Positions 24,001 to 33,490 of a DNA stretch of 64,000 nucleotides are shown here, in pieces; within the stretch, counting starts at the first letter, position 1; each line of letters starts with the position of its first letter. The DNA is from Lutibacter sp. (GTDB taxonomy: Bacteria > Bacteroidota > Bacteroidia > Flavobacteriales > Flavobacteriaceae). Under the pieces are notes generated by a model, which saw nothing but the letters and a program-made list of their open reading frames with translations, was not told the origin of the DNA and ran no database searches. Both the position numbers and the translations under genes were made by a program. The stretch is from assembly GCA_021647265.1 (NCBI GenBank), contig JAKIVA010000010.1, positions 1 to 64,000 of the forward strand, written 5' to 3'.

Positions 24001-25431
24001 TTACTGAAATTTAAAATAGTTGTTATACGAAGTATAATTAATAGGCGTTGTATTATTTTCTAAATAATTTATAATACCTTCTGCGGTTGTATATGTTTTA
24101 TACGTAGGGGTTTGTGTAAAATAAGTATTGTAAACAGCAGGAATATAATCATTTAATCCAATTGTTAAAGAGGTGTCATCACTCAATATCTCATTATTTA
24201 TATCTTTTATAATTATACTAGTGTTTTGCTGTTCAATTACAACACCTGAATAATAAAACCCTGCACCACTATTTTTTAAAAAATCTTTAATTTCTCCAAC
24301 GTTCATGGTGTAAGTTACGGTGCCATTATTAAATGGGTCAATTGTATAAATTTCACGTTTCGATATGTCACCTTCATTCAAATTGGCTCTAATTCCTCCA
24401 GTATTCTGAAATGTTAAATCAACATTCATTTTGTTCCTTAAAATATCAGTATAAAAATAACCGACTTGTGATCTTGTATGGTTTGCTTCAGCATAGCCAA
24501 TGACTTCATCTAAATTTGCATCTTCATTGTAATTGTCAATATCACCTTTTAGAGTTGAATCAAAATTAGTATAGGTTGATAAGTCAATTAACTCATAAGT
24601 TAAACTCTTAATTTTCTTATCTTTTATAATTAATTTAATTTTTCCTAAGTAATTTAAATTTGAACCTGCTTGAAATATAGGTATATCATTTATAGTTTTA
24701 TTAACTTTGGAATGAGAATGTCCACCAATAATTATATCAAAATAAGGGTAGTTACTAGCTATAAAAGTATCAGTTGATTCTCCTAAATGTGTAAGAGCAA
24801 TATATAAATCTGAATTTTCAGAACCTTTTATTTGAGAAAAGTTGTTTATTACGTTTGTGTATTTTTGAAAAGTTAAATTTTGAACTCTCCAAGGATGTGT
24901 TGAAGGGATAATATCATTTTTTTTACCATTCGTTTCTACTAAACCTAAAAAGGTTACTTTCACATCATTTTTGGTAATTGTTTTATACTCATTTGGCTCG
25001 GGAATTCCAGTAGTATTCATATCAACGTTGGCGCAAACCCATTCAAATTGTGATTGTTGAAATCTATCTTTTAAAATAGTTTCTCCATAGTCAAACTCAT
25101 GGTTACCAATTGTGGCAATATCAAAACCAACTTTATTCATAACATCTATCATAGGAAATCCTTTTTCTTCATAATTATCAACTACAGGATTTCCTGAAAA
25201 TATATCTCCCGCACAAACTATAATAACATTTGTTTGTTCTTTTTCTTTATCAATAATGTATTTTATTTTAGAAAAATTATCAAGGTTCCCATGTTGGTCA
25301 TTGATATGGAAGATGGTTAGTTCTTTGGTTTTATTTTGCGGAGTTAAAATAGGGGTGTTTCCTTCATTTGAACAACTAAAAAAGAAGAACAGAATGGTAC
25401 TTATTAGTAGAAATACTCTTGATGATTTCAT
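24001..25431 (-). CDS. 5'-nucleotidase/metallophosphatase, lipoprotein
   Basis: A 476-residue periplasmic enzyme. A signal peptide with lipobox FFFSC follows the ATG at 25431; the extra seven residues from 25452 are not needed. The metallophosphoesterase motifs are all present: FHINDQHGN, CAGDIFSG, GNHEFDYG, THLGE and GGHSHSKV. From about residue 310 the C-terminal 5'-nucleotidase domain begins (ADxNxR-like NTGGIRANLNEGDI and the substrate stack region TIDPFNN). It dephosphorylates nucleotides or related sugars for scavenging. The exact substrate cannot be read. Confidence 0.85.
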   Translation of the reverse strand: MKSSRVFLLISTILFFFFSCSNEGNTPILTPQNKTKELTIFHINDQHGNLDNFSKIKYIIDKEKEQTNVIIVCAGDIFSGNPVVDNYEEKGFPMIDVMNKVGFDIATIGNHEFDYGETILKDRFQQSQFEWVCANVDMNTTGIPEPNEYKTITKNDVKVTFLGLVETNGKKNDIIPSTHPWRVQNLTFQKYTNVINNFSQIKGSENSDLYIALTHLGESTDTFIASNYPYFDIIIGGHSHSKVNKTINDIPIFQAGSNLNYLGKIKLIIKDKKIKSLTYELIDLSTYTNFDSTLKGDIDNYNEDANLDEVIGYAEANHTRSQVGYFYTDILRNKMNVDLTFQNTGGIRANLNEGDISKREIYTIDPFNNGTVTYTMNVGEIKDFLKNSGAGFYYSGVVIEQQNTSIIIKDINNEILSDDTSLTIGLNDYIPAVYNTYFTQTPTYKTYTTAEGIINYLENNTTPINYTSYNNYFKFQ

Positions 25432-25468
25432 AAAGAATTTGTTTACAATCAAAATTACTTAAAAAGCA

Positions 25469-25918
25469 TTAAGTTTTAAGCCTTTTTAAACTTTTATTAA
25501 TTGCAATAATTTCATTTATTGAGATGGTCTTAATATTAAGCCATTCCAAAGCTCGTTTGTTTGTAGAAAAAATTTCTATAGTAACTAATGAATTATTTTC
25601 TTGTTGTTTAATTTTATATAAGGTTGTAGAAACTACTTGCTTTGGAGTGCTAGTAAGTACAGCAATATTTCTTTTTTCCCCTTTAGTTAGTATTTCTTTT
25701 GCGAAAAAACCAACAGATTTAGTTATATCATTTTCGGTAGTGTTAAAAGTGACATCTCTAAAATCAATTAAATGATCTAAATCTAGAGAGAACTTTGGGT
25801 CAGATATCTTTTTGTTAACGAATTCAATAAATGATTCAAAATCTAGAATCCCTGAATGGTATTCTATTACAAGATTGTGTTCTTTTAAAATTTTATAGCT
25901 ACTTATTAAACCTGACAT
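25469..25918 (-). CDS. STAS/SpoIIAA-like hypothetical protein
   Basis: A 149-residue cytoplasmic protein with alternating strands and helices of the SpoIIAA-like (STAS) type: a N-terminal YKILKEHNLVIEYHSGILDFESFIEFV, a DHLIDFRDVTF strand and FAKEILTKGEKRNIAVLTSTPKQV. Members are common in flavobacteria and uncharacterised. A lone gene on the minus strand, 37 bp before the 5'-nucleotidase. I do not see a conserved phosphorylatable Ser in the classical anti-sigma antagonist context, so no signalling role is claimed. Confidence 0.6.
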   Translation of the reverse strand: MSGLISSYKILKEHNLVIEYHSGILDFESFIEFVNKKISDPKFSLDLDHLIDFRDVTFNTTENDITKSVGFFAKEILTKGEKRNIAVLTSTPKQVVSTTLYKIKQQENNSLVTIEIFSTNKRALEWLNIKTISINEIIAINKSLKRLKT

Positions 25919-25941
25919 TTGTCATATTTTAAGGCTAAAAT

Positions 25942-25977
25942 AAAAAAAAGTCGCAAAATAAGTACATTTTGCGACTT
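25942..25977 (-). terminator. Rho-independent terminator of yidC
   Basis: On the minus strand, stem AAGTCGCAAAAT (25966-25977 complement) pairs over a 6-nt loop with its perfect 12-bp partner (25948-25959), then runs into eight T (25942-25949 on the plus strand is all A). It lies 15 bp past the yidC stop. Confidence 0.85.
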
Positions 25978-25992
25978 AAATTTTTAATAAAA

Positions 25993-27897
25993 CTATTTTT
26001 TTCTTTTTTGTTTTGCTTGTTGTTCTTGTGCTTGTTTCATTGCGTCGTTAAGGCGTTTACGAAATTTACCTTCTTTTTTAGGCTTCTTTTTATTTTCCTG
26101 AATTTTAGCATGAATTTTGTCTTCGTCGATAATATAATTTTTAATTATCAGCATAATGGTAACGGTTAATAAGTTTGATACAAAATAGTATAAACTTAAA
26201 CTACTTGCATACATATTGAAGAAAACCAACATCATAATAGGAGAAAAATACATCATCATTTTCATCATCTTTTGCATATCTGGCATTCCTTCCTGAGTAG
26301 GTTGCTGCATATTCATTTGCTGACTCTGACTCATTCTCATATAAAAGAAAATAGCGATGGAGGCTAATATTGGAAATAGGCTTACATGGTCTCCATACAA
26401 AGGAATTTTAAATGGAAGCTGATATACAGAATCATAAGCAGATAAATCGGTAGCCCATAAAAAACTTTTTTGACGTAAATCTATATTTGAAGGGAAAAAT
26501 CTAAATAAGGCAAAAAATACTGGCATTTGGAGTAATGCAGGAATACAACCTGCCAATGGACTAACACCTGCTTTACTTTGAAGTGCCATCGTTTCTTGTT
26601 GGCGCTTCATAGCGTTTTCTTTACCAGGTAATCGTTTGTTAATTTCTTCCATTTCAGGTTTTAAAACCTTCATTTTTGCACTTGACAAATAGGATTTATA
26701 AACAAGAGGTGACATAAAAATTCTTACTATAATTGTAAGTAAAATAATAATTAAGCCATAGCTACCAATAAAGCCTTTTAAGAAATTAAAAACGGGTATG
26801 AATACTGTTCTATTAATAAAACCAAAAATTCCCCAACCTAGGTTAATAACCTCTTTAATGTTACGGTCGTATTTTTTTAGAATTTGATAATCATTTGGAC
26901 CAATATACCAATTCATTTTATAGTCGAATTCTCCGTTTTCTAATAGCAATGGTGTTTTTAAATAAAATTCTTTAGTAAAAACAGTATCAATTTCTTCATC
27001 CTTAACAAGGTTGTCAGAGGCTAGGCTTGCATTGTCAAATCCTTTTTCAGTAATTAATATTGAGGAGAAAAATTGTTGTTTAAAGGCAACCCAATTGACA
27101 TCATTTTCAATTGCACTATCATCGCTAGCCATAGATAAGTAATCAATTTTTTCATCTTCTTTTTCATAATATAACTCGGTATGTTGATTTTCGTACGTAA
27201 TACTTTTTTCGTGCCTATACCCTTTTAAATTCCAATCTAAACCTACTTGTTGTGCAGTATTTAATGAGGAGTTTAAACCTTGAGATTGAATATTAAAATC
27301 AACCATATACTCACCAGGCTTCATTTCATATCTATATTCTAGATACTTATCATCGGCAACTTTAAGCTTCATTGAAAGTACTTGGTTTTCACCACTTCTT
27401 GAGAGTGTTGGTTCAAAAAATAAATCTTTTGTATTTAATGTTCTATTGTCTTTTGTACCAAAGCTAATATTAAAAGATGCATTATGATTTTTTATTAAAT
27501 AAAGCGGTAAAGAATCATAAGTAGTAAATTTTTTCAATAGTGCTTCTTTAATTTGACCACCTTTATTTGAAATAACTAATTTTAGTACATCATTTTCAAG
27601 AATTGTTTCATTATCTGTTGCTGAAGGAAGTGATGCAGAATAAGCAAAATCTCCTAACTGATTTTGCGCTTTTATCAACGAAATAGAATCGTTTTTCTGA
27701 ACTGTTATTTGAGATTCAACATTAGAGTTGTTTACTTCATGTTTAATTACCTCTTCTTGTACTTGTTCAGTATTTTTGTTTTTATCAGCTTTAATTTCTT
27801 CTGGTGTTGGCTGATTATCATACATCCACCATAGCATAATTGCTCCTAATAAAACAAATCCTATTAACGAATTAAAATCAAATTTTTTTTCTTCCAT
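25993..27897 (-). CDS. yidC: Membrane protein insertase YidC
   Basis: A 634-residue insertase. Residues 11-28 form TM1, followed by a large periplasmic domain (about 60-370) and the conserved 60K C-terminal membrane core (IILLTIIVRIFMSPLVYKSYLSSAKMKVLKPEM, then ALLQMPVFFALFRFFP) with the five-helix insertase fold and the internal Arg in IIVRIFMSP. The C-terminus is Lys-rich and would contact ribosomes. It has its own terminator and a -7 box at 27956-27963. rpmH, its classic neighbour, is 5 kb away, not adjacent. Confidence 0.96.
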   Translation of the reverse strand: MEEKKFDFNSLIGFVLLGAIMLWWMYDNQPTPEEIKADKNKNTEQVQEEVIKHEVNNSNVESQITVQKNDSISLIKAQNQLGDFAYSASLPSATDNETILENDVLKLVISNKGGQIKEALLKKFTTYDSLPLYLIKNHNASFNISFGTKDNRTLNTKDLFFEPTLSRSGENQVLSMKLKVADDKYLEYRYEMKPGEYMVDFNIQSQGLNSSLNTAQQVGLDWNLKGYRHEKSITYENQHTELYYEKEDEKIDYLSMASDDSAIENDVNWVAFKQQFFSSILITEKGFDNASLASDNLVKDEEIDTVFTKEFYLKTPLLLENGEFDYKMNWYIGPNDYQILKKYDRNIKEVINLGWGIFGFINRTVFIPVFNFLKGFIGSYGLIIILLTIIVRIFMSPLVYKSYLSSAKMKVLKPEMEEINKRLPGKENAMKRQQETMALQSKAGVSPLAGCIPALLQMPVFFALFRFFPSNIDLRQKSFLWATDLSAYDSVYQLPFKIPLYGDHVSLFPILASIAIFFYMRMSQSQQMNMQQPTQEGMPDMQKMMKMMMYFSPIMMLVFFNMYASSLSLYYFVSNLLTVTIMLIIKNYIIDEDKIHAKIQENKKKPKKEGKFRKRLNDAMKQAQEQQAKQKRKK

Positions 27898-27955
27898 ATG
27901 TATATTTAAAATGTCAATTTGTTGTTAACTTTTTACAAAAGTTTTAAAAGTCCGA

Positions 27956-27963
27956 CAAATGTA
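27956..27963 (-). promoter_or_regulatory. Predicted -7 box for yidC
   Basis: The minus strand reads TACATTTG, a full TAnnTTTG match 59 bp upstream of the ATG. The TTG at the normal upstream distance was not found. Confidence 0.45.
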
Positions 27964-28006
27964 CTAAATGTAATGTTATTATTGAGTTTTTATTATTGAT
28001 TCTGTG

Positions 28007-29620
28007 TTAGTTTAAAGAGTGTTCTAAAGACGCTTTTACAAAATCTACAAACAAAGGATGTGGATTCAATACGGTACTCTTATATTCAGGGTGGTATTGA
28101 ACTCCTATAAACCAGGGATGCGAAGGTATCTCAATGACTTCAACCAAATTAGTTTTAGGATTTTTACCTGTAGCAACCATGCCAAATTTTTTAATTTGTT
28201 CTAAATAATCATTGTTAAATTCATATCTATGTCTGTGTCTTTCACTAATCAGTTCTTTTTTGTAAATGTTTTTCACTTTACTATTTTTTGCTAATTTACA
28301 ATCCCAGGCGCCTAAACGCATTGTGCCTCCAAAATTAGTAACACTTTTTTGTTCTTCCATTAAATCTATAACAGGGTAAGGGGTTTTATTGTTCATTTCA
28401 GTTGAGTTGGCATTTTGTAAGCCTAAAACATTTCTTGAAAATTCAATAACAGCCATTTGCATTCCTAAACAAATACCTAAAAAAGGAATATTATTTTCTC
28501 GTGCGTATTTTACGGCTTCAATTTTACCTTCAATACCTCTTTCTCCAAAACCAGGAGCAACTAAAATTCCATTAAGGTTTTTCAATCTTTTAGGAACATT
28601 GTCTATGGTTAAATCTTCAGAATGGATCCAATTAATATTAACTTTCACTTCATTTTTAGCACCAGCATGAATAAAAGATTCAGAAATAGATTTATAAGCA
28701 TCGTGTAATTCAACATATTTTCCAATGAGACCTATTTCAATAGTATTTTTAGGGTTTTTGAAGCCTTTTAAAAAATTATTCCATTCTTTTAGTTCAGGTT
28801 GTTTGTTGTTTGTTAATCCCAATTTTTTTAAAACAACATTATCTAAGCCTTCTATTAGCATTAAATTTGGTACATCATAAATAGTAGCAGCGTCAATAGA
28901 CTCAATTACATCTTCTTTTTTTACATTGCAAAATAAAGCTAATTTATTTTTTATAGAATCAGAAATTTTATATTCAGTTCTACAAACTAAAATGTCAGGG
29001 CTTACACCACTTTGCATTAACATTTTTACTGAATGTTGTGTGGGTTTGGTTTTTAATTCACCGGCAGCAGCTAAATATGGAATTAAAGTTAAATGAATTA
29101 CAATAGCATTTTCATGACCCAGTTCCCATAATAATTGACGTACAGATTCAACGTATGGAAGAGACTCAATATCACCAACGGTACCTCCTATTTCAGTGAT
29201 TATAATATCAAATTTTTCTGTTTTACCCAGTAATTGGATTCTATTTTTAATCTCGTCTGTTATATGAGGAATTACTTGTACGGTTTTCCCCAAATATTCA
29301 CCCTTACGTTCTTTATTAATAACAGATTGGTATATTCTACCGGTTGTAACATTGTTTGCCTGTGATGTTGGGATGTTTAAAAAGCGTTCATAATGCCCTA
29401 AATCTAGATCAGTTTCTGCACCATCATCCGTTACATAACATTCTCCATGTTCATACGGGTTTAAAGTACCGGGGTCAATATTTATATATGGATCTAATTT
29501 TTGAATAGTTACAGAGTAGCCTCTTTCTTGTAATAATTTAGCTAATGACGCTGCAATTATACCTTTTCCAAGTGATGAGGTAACACCTCCTGTTACAAAA
29601 ATATATTTAGGTTTTTTCAT
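28007..29620 (-). CDS. pyrG: CTP synthase
   Basis: A 537-residue two-domain enzyme that aminates UTP to CTP. The N-terminal amidoligase domain opens with KYIFVTGGVTSSLGKGIIAASLAKLL and holds the Mg/UTP loop around ECYVTDDGAETDLDLGHYERF. The C-terminal GATase domain contains FLGICLGMQMA with the nucleophile Cys and ends with the HPEY pair of the triad. Length and motifs are standard. A well-formed promoter (TTTG, 19 bp, TACTTTTG) is just upstream and spaced for a short leader. Confidence 0.97.
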   Translation of the reverse strand: MKKPKYIFVTGGVTSSLGKGIIAASLAKLLQERGYSVTIQKLDPYINIDPGTLNPYEHGECYVTDDGAETDLDLGHYERFLNIPTSQANNVTTGRIYQSVINKERKGEYLGKTVQVIPHITDEIKNRIQLLGKTEKFDIIITEIGGTVGDIESLPYVESVRQLLWELGHENAIVIHLTLIPYLAAAGELKTKPTQHSVKMLMQSGVSPDILVCRTEYKISDSIKNKLALFCNVKKEDVIESIDAATIYDVPNLMLIEGLDNVVLKKLGLTNNKQPELKEWNNFLKGFKNPKNTIEIGLIGKYVELHDAYKSISESFIHAGAKNEVKVNINWIHSEDLTIDNVPKRLKNLNGILVAPGFGERGIEGKIEAVKYARENNIPFLGICLGMQMAVIEFSRNVLGLQNANSTEMNNKTPYPVIDLMEEQKSVTNFGGTMRLGAWDCKLAKNSKVKNIYKKELISERHRHRYEFNNDYLEQIKKFGMVATGKNPKTNLVEVIEIPSHPWFIGVQYHPEYKSTVLNPHPLFVDFVKASLEHSLN

Positions 29621-29636
29621 TATTAGTTGGTTTGAG

Positions 29637-29667
29637 CAAAAGTACTAACTCTATTTTAGTTGGCAAA
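29637..29667 (-). promoter_or_regulatory. Promoter of pyrG
   Basis: On the minus strand: a TTTG box (29664-29667), a 19-bp spacer, then TACTTTTG (29637-29644), which is the Bacteroidota TTTG-N19-TAnnTTTG consensus. It lies 16 bp from the ATG at 29620. Confidence 0.75.
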
Positions 29668-29695
29668 AAAAGAAACCTCAAATATTTCTAATTAT

Positions 29696-31867
29696 TTAGA
29701 AAGTGAATCTCCAAATAAACTTAGCGGCACCGTTATTTATTGTTGGTCTTAAAAATTCAGCTTGTTTAGTAGGTGCGTAACCGTTGTTCCAAACAAAATA
29801 AAAATCACTGCCAATTTTTGGAATCCAATGAATTCTAAAATTAGTAAGTAATTGATCTTCTTCTGAGTTGTATTGGCTAAGCAAAGTAATATTAAATTTA
29901 GTGTTCAAGGCGTAATTCAACGTTGAAATAAATTGCTGAATATTATCTTTTGCAATATCTATTTCAATCAAGTTATTTTCGTATTGTTGAGTTAGGTTAA
30001 AATGTTTATTGATATTTAATCCAAAAAGAATGGTTATTTTTTTAATATAACCATTGTAAAATGTACCTTTATTATATAGAATTTCAGTAAAAAATTTTCT
30101 TCCTTGAAATGAACTGATTTGAAACTCATAAGCATGCATATAGTATTTTCCAGTGCCAATAGATATATTATCTGACAAATTAAAAGGTTTATCAATTCTA
30201 TCAAAAGATTGTTGGATATTAAATTCAAAAGTATCACCAGATTTTAAAATAAATCCAAAGGGTCTAGATTCATTAAAATATGATTCTAATTCTTGAGTAG
30301 TTTGAGTACGGTAGATGGTGTATTGCCAAGGTTTAAAAACCATTTTTCTAATACCAAGTTTGTTAAACCATCTTGGTGTAAACCGCAAACCCCACGAAAA
30401 TGATTCAAAATTTGTACGTGATAAAAAACCTAGCTCAGGAGAGAAATTATCTTGTACTGAAGATATACCAATATAATTGTCAATTAAATCATTTGGATAG
30501 TCAATAAAGAGGCGATAAGCTAAGGAATTATTTGCTATATTTCCATTGTTGGCACTCAAACTAATTAATGCACCAATTGCTAAATTTTTATCTTTTAAAA
30601 AACTAGAAGTGGTATAATTTCCATCTATTCCTAAAACAAGATTTCGGTGATTGTTTTCTAGTTTTGAAGTTATAATACCTCCAATGTACGATTGTTTACC
30701 CACATCATATTTATAACGAAATACACTATTGTTTACTGTGGGGATATTATCTGTAGCAGCAGTTTGTAATGATAAAAAACCAATATTACTTTTTCTAATT
30801 TTTCCAAACAAACGAGCACCTCCCAAAACATTTACACTTTGAAAGTTCTCAATTCCAATATTGCGTGAATAAAAAACATTATTTCTATTTCCAATATAAA
30901 AATCAAAGTTCCCAGCACCTTCAAGAAAAAATTCTCTTTTTTCAGGATAATATAAGTTAAAACGCGTTAGGTTTATTTGTAATACATCAGATTCTACTTG
31001 AGCAAAATCGGTATTAACAGTTAAGTTTAATTTTAATGTAGGAGTAATGTTATAATTTAGATCAGCACCAATTTTTCCGAGACTGTTATAAGAAATTTTA
31101 TCATTTTCTAAATTCCAACCTCCAAGTAAATACGGTTTGAGTTCAAATCTATTGGTGTATGATATATTTTCTAATCCAATCAATGTACCGGCAGAAGTAA
31201 AATTTTCCAAACTTAAGTCTCTAGACCACCCTTGCCAACGGTCAGTTTCATTTTTACTTGCAATATTTCGTTCAAAATTAATACCCCAAATTTGCTCTTT
31301 ATTATTTTTAAATTTTAAAGTATTAAATGGTATTTGTATTTCTACAAACCAGCCTTCATTTGTTATGGTGGCTACTGCGTCCCAAACACCATTCCAATCA
31401 CTTGAGGTATTATCACTTGATGTTATTAGTAAATCTGCTCTTGCACCATAGGGATTAACTATAAATTCATATCCAGTACGCTTATCATTAAAAGGATTTA
31501 TAACAATTTTAAAATTATCTTCCCCTTCAAAATTGAAATCACGCTGTAGTGATTTTGCTATGATTTTTGTTGAAGGGTGCTGATAGCACCATACAGCAAT
31601 ATATAATGTTGACGAATAATAGGATATGGCAACTTTTGTTCTTTCAGTTGCAGGCTTTTCAAAATCTGGTTCTCGCTGAATAAAATTAGAAATACTATTT
31701 TTTTGTTTCCAAATTGATTCATTTAGTTTTCCATCTAAGGTAACTTTGTCTGTTATTGGCAAAGCGATGGCAATATTTGAATCGGTTTTTTGAGCAAAAG
31801 AGAAAGAAAAATATAATAGACTTAAAATTATGAAAATTTCCCTTTTAAAATTAGAGTATTTCAACAT
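29696..31867 (-). CDS. DUF5916 outer-membrane beta-barrel with CBM9-like N-terminus
   Basis: A 723-residue exported protein. A signal peptide (residues 1-25) is followed by a carbohydrate-binding family 9-like domain (about 35-230; VTLDGKLNESIWKQ, then GYEFIVNPYGARADLLI and WGINFERNI). The remainder (about 235-723) is a repeated beta-strand pattern of the DUF5916 family, with YPEKREFFLEGAGNFDF, and ends with an aromatic C-terminal residue typical of barrel proteins (IWRFTF). It is predicted to sit in the outer membrane; the ligand is unknown. ATG at 31867. Confidence 0.82.
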   Translation of the reverse strand: MLKYSNFKREIFIILSLLYFSFSFAQKTDSNIAIALPITDKVTLDGKLNESIWKQKNSISNFIQREPDFEKPATERTKVAISYYSSTLYIAVWCYQHPSTKIIAKSLQRDFNFEGEDNFKIVINPFNDKRTGYEFIVNPYGARADLLITSSDNTSSDWNGVWDAVATITNEGWFVEIQIPFNTLKFKNNKEQIWGINFERNIASKNETDRWQGWSRDLSLENFTSAGTLIGLENISYTNRFELKPYLLGGWNLENDKISYNSLGKIGADLNYNITPTLKLNLTVNTDFAQVESDVLQINLTRFNLYYPEKREFFLEGAGNFDFYIGNRNNVFYSRNIGIENFQSVNVLGGARLFGKIRKSNIGFLSLQTAATDNIPTVNNSVFRYKYDVGKQSYIGGIITSKLENNHRNLVLGIDGNYTTSSFLKDKNLAIGALISLSANNGNIANNSLAYRLFIDYPNDLIDNYIGISSVQDNFSPELGFLSRTNFESFSWGLRFTPRWFNKLGIRKMVFKPWQYTIYRTQTTQELESYFNESRPFGFILKSGDTFEFNIQQSFDRIDKPFNLSDNISIGTGKYYMHAYEFQISSFQGRKFFTEILYNKGTFYNGYIKKITILFGLNINKHFNLTQQYENNLIEIDIAKDNIQQFISTLNYALNTKFNITLLSQYNSEEDQLLTNFRIHWIPKIGSDFYFVWNNGYAPTKQAEFLRPTINNGAAKFIWRFTF

Positions 31868-32117
31868 GTTATAGCAATTGATTAATATTTTCTATATCAC
31901 TTGAATAAAGGATTGCTCTTGGTACTTATAATATATTAGCTGTAACCCTCTCTATATTTGGTTTTGTATACCAAATTGGAATAATTATTTTTATTAATAT
32001 ATTGGTAACCTTAGATTGGATTAAAATTAAAGATATTTTTTTAACTAGGTGTAACATAAATATCATTAATAATCTAATTTCTAAGATTAAAAATAGTTTT
32101 AAAGTGTAGATATGATT

Positions 32118-32996
32118 TTACTTCTTTTTTTTACTACGTATCATAGCTTCTAACATATCCCACATTTGCTCAGGAATTTCTTCAAGCATATTAAATTCTC
32201 CTGCTCCTTTCAACCATTCACCGCCATCAATTGTAATCACTTCTCCATTAATATATGCAGAAAAATCGCTCATCAAATAGGCCGCCAAATTTGCTAGTTC
32301 TTGATGTACGCCAACTCTGCCAACAGGAACTTTCTTTTTCATGTCGAATTTTTCTTTTAACGCTCCAGGAAGTAATCTATCCCAAGCGCCTTTTGTAGGA
32401 AATGGGCCAGGGGCAATTGCATTAGAACGTATTCCGTATTTGGCCCATTCAACTGCTAAAGAGCGTGTCATAGCCAAAACTCCAGCTTTTGCCGTAGCTG
32501 AAGGAACAACATAAGCAGATCCTGTCCAAGCGTAAGTTGTTACAATATTTAAGATAGTTGATGTTGGTTGTTTAATTTTTATCCAATGTTTTCCAAAAGC
32601 CAGGGTACAGTTTTTACTTCCTTTCAGTACAATATCAATAACGGTGTCAAATGCATTTGCAGATAGGCGTTCTGTAGGACTTATAAAATTCCCAGCGGCA
32701 TTATTGAGAAGTCCATCAACTTTACCAAACGTATTCAACGTTTGAGTTAATACATTTTCAACTTCATTATAATTTCTTACATCGCATTGTACTGCCAAAA
32801 CACTTCCACCTGTTTTTTCTTCTAATTCTATTTTTGCTTTCTCTAATTTTTCAATATTTCTAGAAGTAATAACTACACTTGCTCCAAGTTCTAAGAAATA
32901 AGTTGTCATAGCTTTTCCTAAACCACTACCACCACCTGTTACTACAATAACTAAGTCTTTTAAACTATCTTCTTTAAGCATTGGTTTTTGATACAT
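32118..32996 (-). CDS. SDR family oxidoreductase (2,4-dienoyl-CoA reductase-like)
   Basis: A 292-residue short-chain dehydrogenase. The NAD(P)-binding motif is VVTGGGSGLGKAM, NNAAGNF is present, and the helix preceding GVLAMTRSLAVEWAKYGIRSNAIAPGPF holds the catalytic region. In place of the usual Ser-Tyr-Lys motif the sequence reads IVTTYAWTGSAYVVPSATAKAGV, so the Tyr is replaced (A-T-A-K), a variation known in the 2,4-dienoyl-CoA reductase subgroup, where the Tyr is not used. This supports a role in unsaturated fatty-acid degradation. It is not in an operon with its neighbours. Confidence 0.8.
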   Translation of the reverse strand: MYQKPMLKEDSLKDLVIVVTGGGSGLGKAMTTYFLELGASVVITSRNIEKLEKAKIELEEKTGGSVLAVQCDVRNYNEVENVLTQTLNTFGKVDGLLNNAAGNFISPTERLSANAFDTVIDIVLKGSKNCTLAFGKHWIKIKQPTSTILNIVTTYAWTGSAYVVPSATAKAGVLAMTRSLAVEWAKYGIRSNAIAPGPFPTKGAWDRLLPGALKEKFDMKKKVPVGRVGVHQELANLAAYLMSDFSAYINGEVITIDGGEWLKGAGEFNMLEEIPEQMWDMLEAMIRSKKKK

Positions 32997-33082
32997 ATTT
33001 TATTGTTTTTAATTTGTATAAAAATATGTATTTTTTCTATTCTAAATATGAAAATATTATTTTTATTTTTTTTTAAAATCTA

Positions 33083-33113
33083 TTTGCCAAAAACAAAACT
33101 AATTGTATATTTG
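33083..33113 (+). promoter_or_regulatory. Promoter of rpmH
   Basis: TTTG (33083-33086), 19-bp spacer, TATATTTG (33106-33113), an exact match to the Bacteroidota promoter consensus. It leaves a leader of roughly 65 nt before the rpmH ATG. Confidence 0.8.
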
Positions 33114-33186
33114 CCAACGCTTTTAGGGAGAGTTATTCTTGAAGAAGACAACAATATTAGAAACACGATTTTAAAAAATATAAGTA

Positions 33187-33348
33187 ATGCCAAAAAGAAC
33201 ATTTCAGCCATCAAAAAGAAAAAGAAGGAATAAACACGGTTTTAGAGAGCGTATGGCTTCTGTAACCGGAAGAAAAGTGTTGGCAAGAAGAAGAGCGAAA
33301 GGTAGAAAAAACTTAAGTGTATCTTCTGCCCCTAGACCTAAAAGATAA
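33187..33348 (+). CDS. rpmH: 50S ribosomal protein L34
   Basis: A 53-residue, highly basic protein beginning MPKRTFQPSKRKRRNKHGFRE and continuing RMASVTGRKVLARRRAKGR, the invariant L34 sequence, with a short Bacteroidota-type C-terminal tail ending APRPKR. ATG at 33187, TAA at 33346-33348. It has a consensus promoter upstream and a strong terminator downstream, so it is transcribed alone. In many bacteria rpmH is next to dnaA, yidC or rnpA; here the next gene is carB. Confidence 0.97.
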   Translation: MPKRTFQPSKRKRRNKHGFRERMASVTGRKVLARRRAKGRKNLSVSSAPRPKR

Positions 33349-33372
33349 TGAAACGATAGTTTTATATAATAT

Positions 33373-33408
33373 AAGGTGTTACTTTTCTAAGTAACACCTT
33401 TTTTTTTG
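33373..33408 (+). terminator. Rho-independent terminator of rpmH
   Basis: A perfect 12-bp stem AAGGTGTTACTT (33373-33384) / AAGTAACACCTT (33389-33400) with loop TTCT and a T-run to 33408. It is the strongest terminator in the window. Confidence 0.92.
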
Positions 33409-33490
33409 ACCTTTTAATAAGTTTTGAAAACTATTTTATCGAAAAAAAATAATTTTAGTGATATTTACACATTAATATTTTACAATTACA

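Noticed and set aside
32988..33233. An 81-codon reading frame overlapping rpmH
   Set aside because: It starts in the rpmH upstream region, covers the promoter and ends inside rpmH in another frame. Its Lys/Ile-rich composition is what AT-rich DNA yields, and rpmH is certain.
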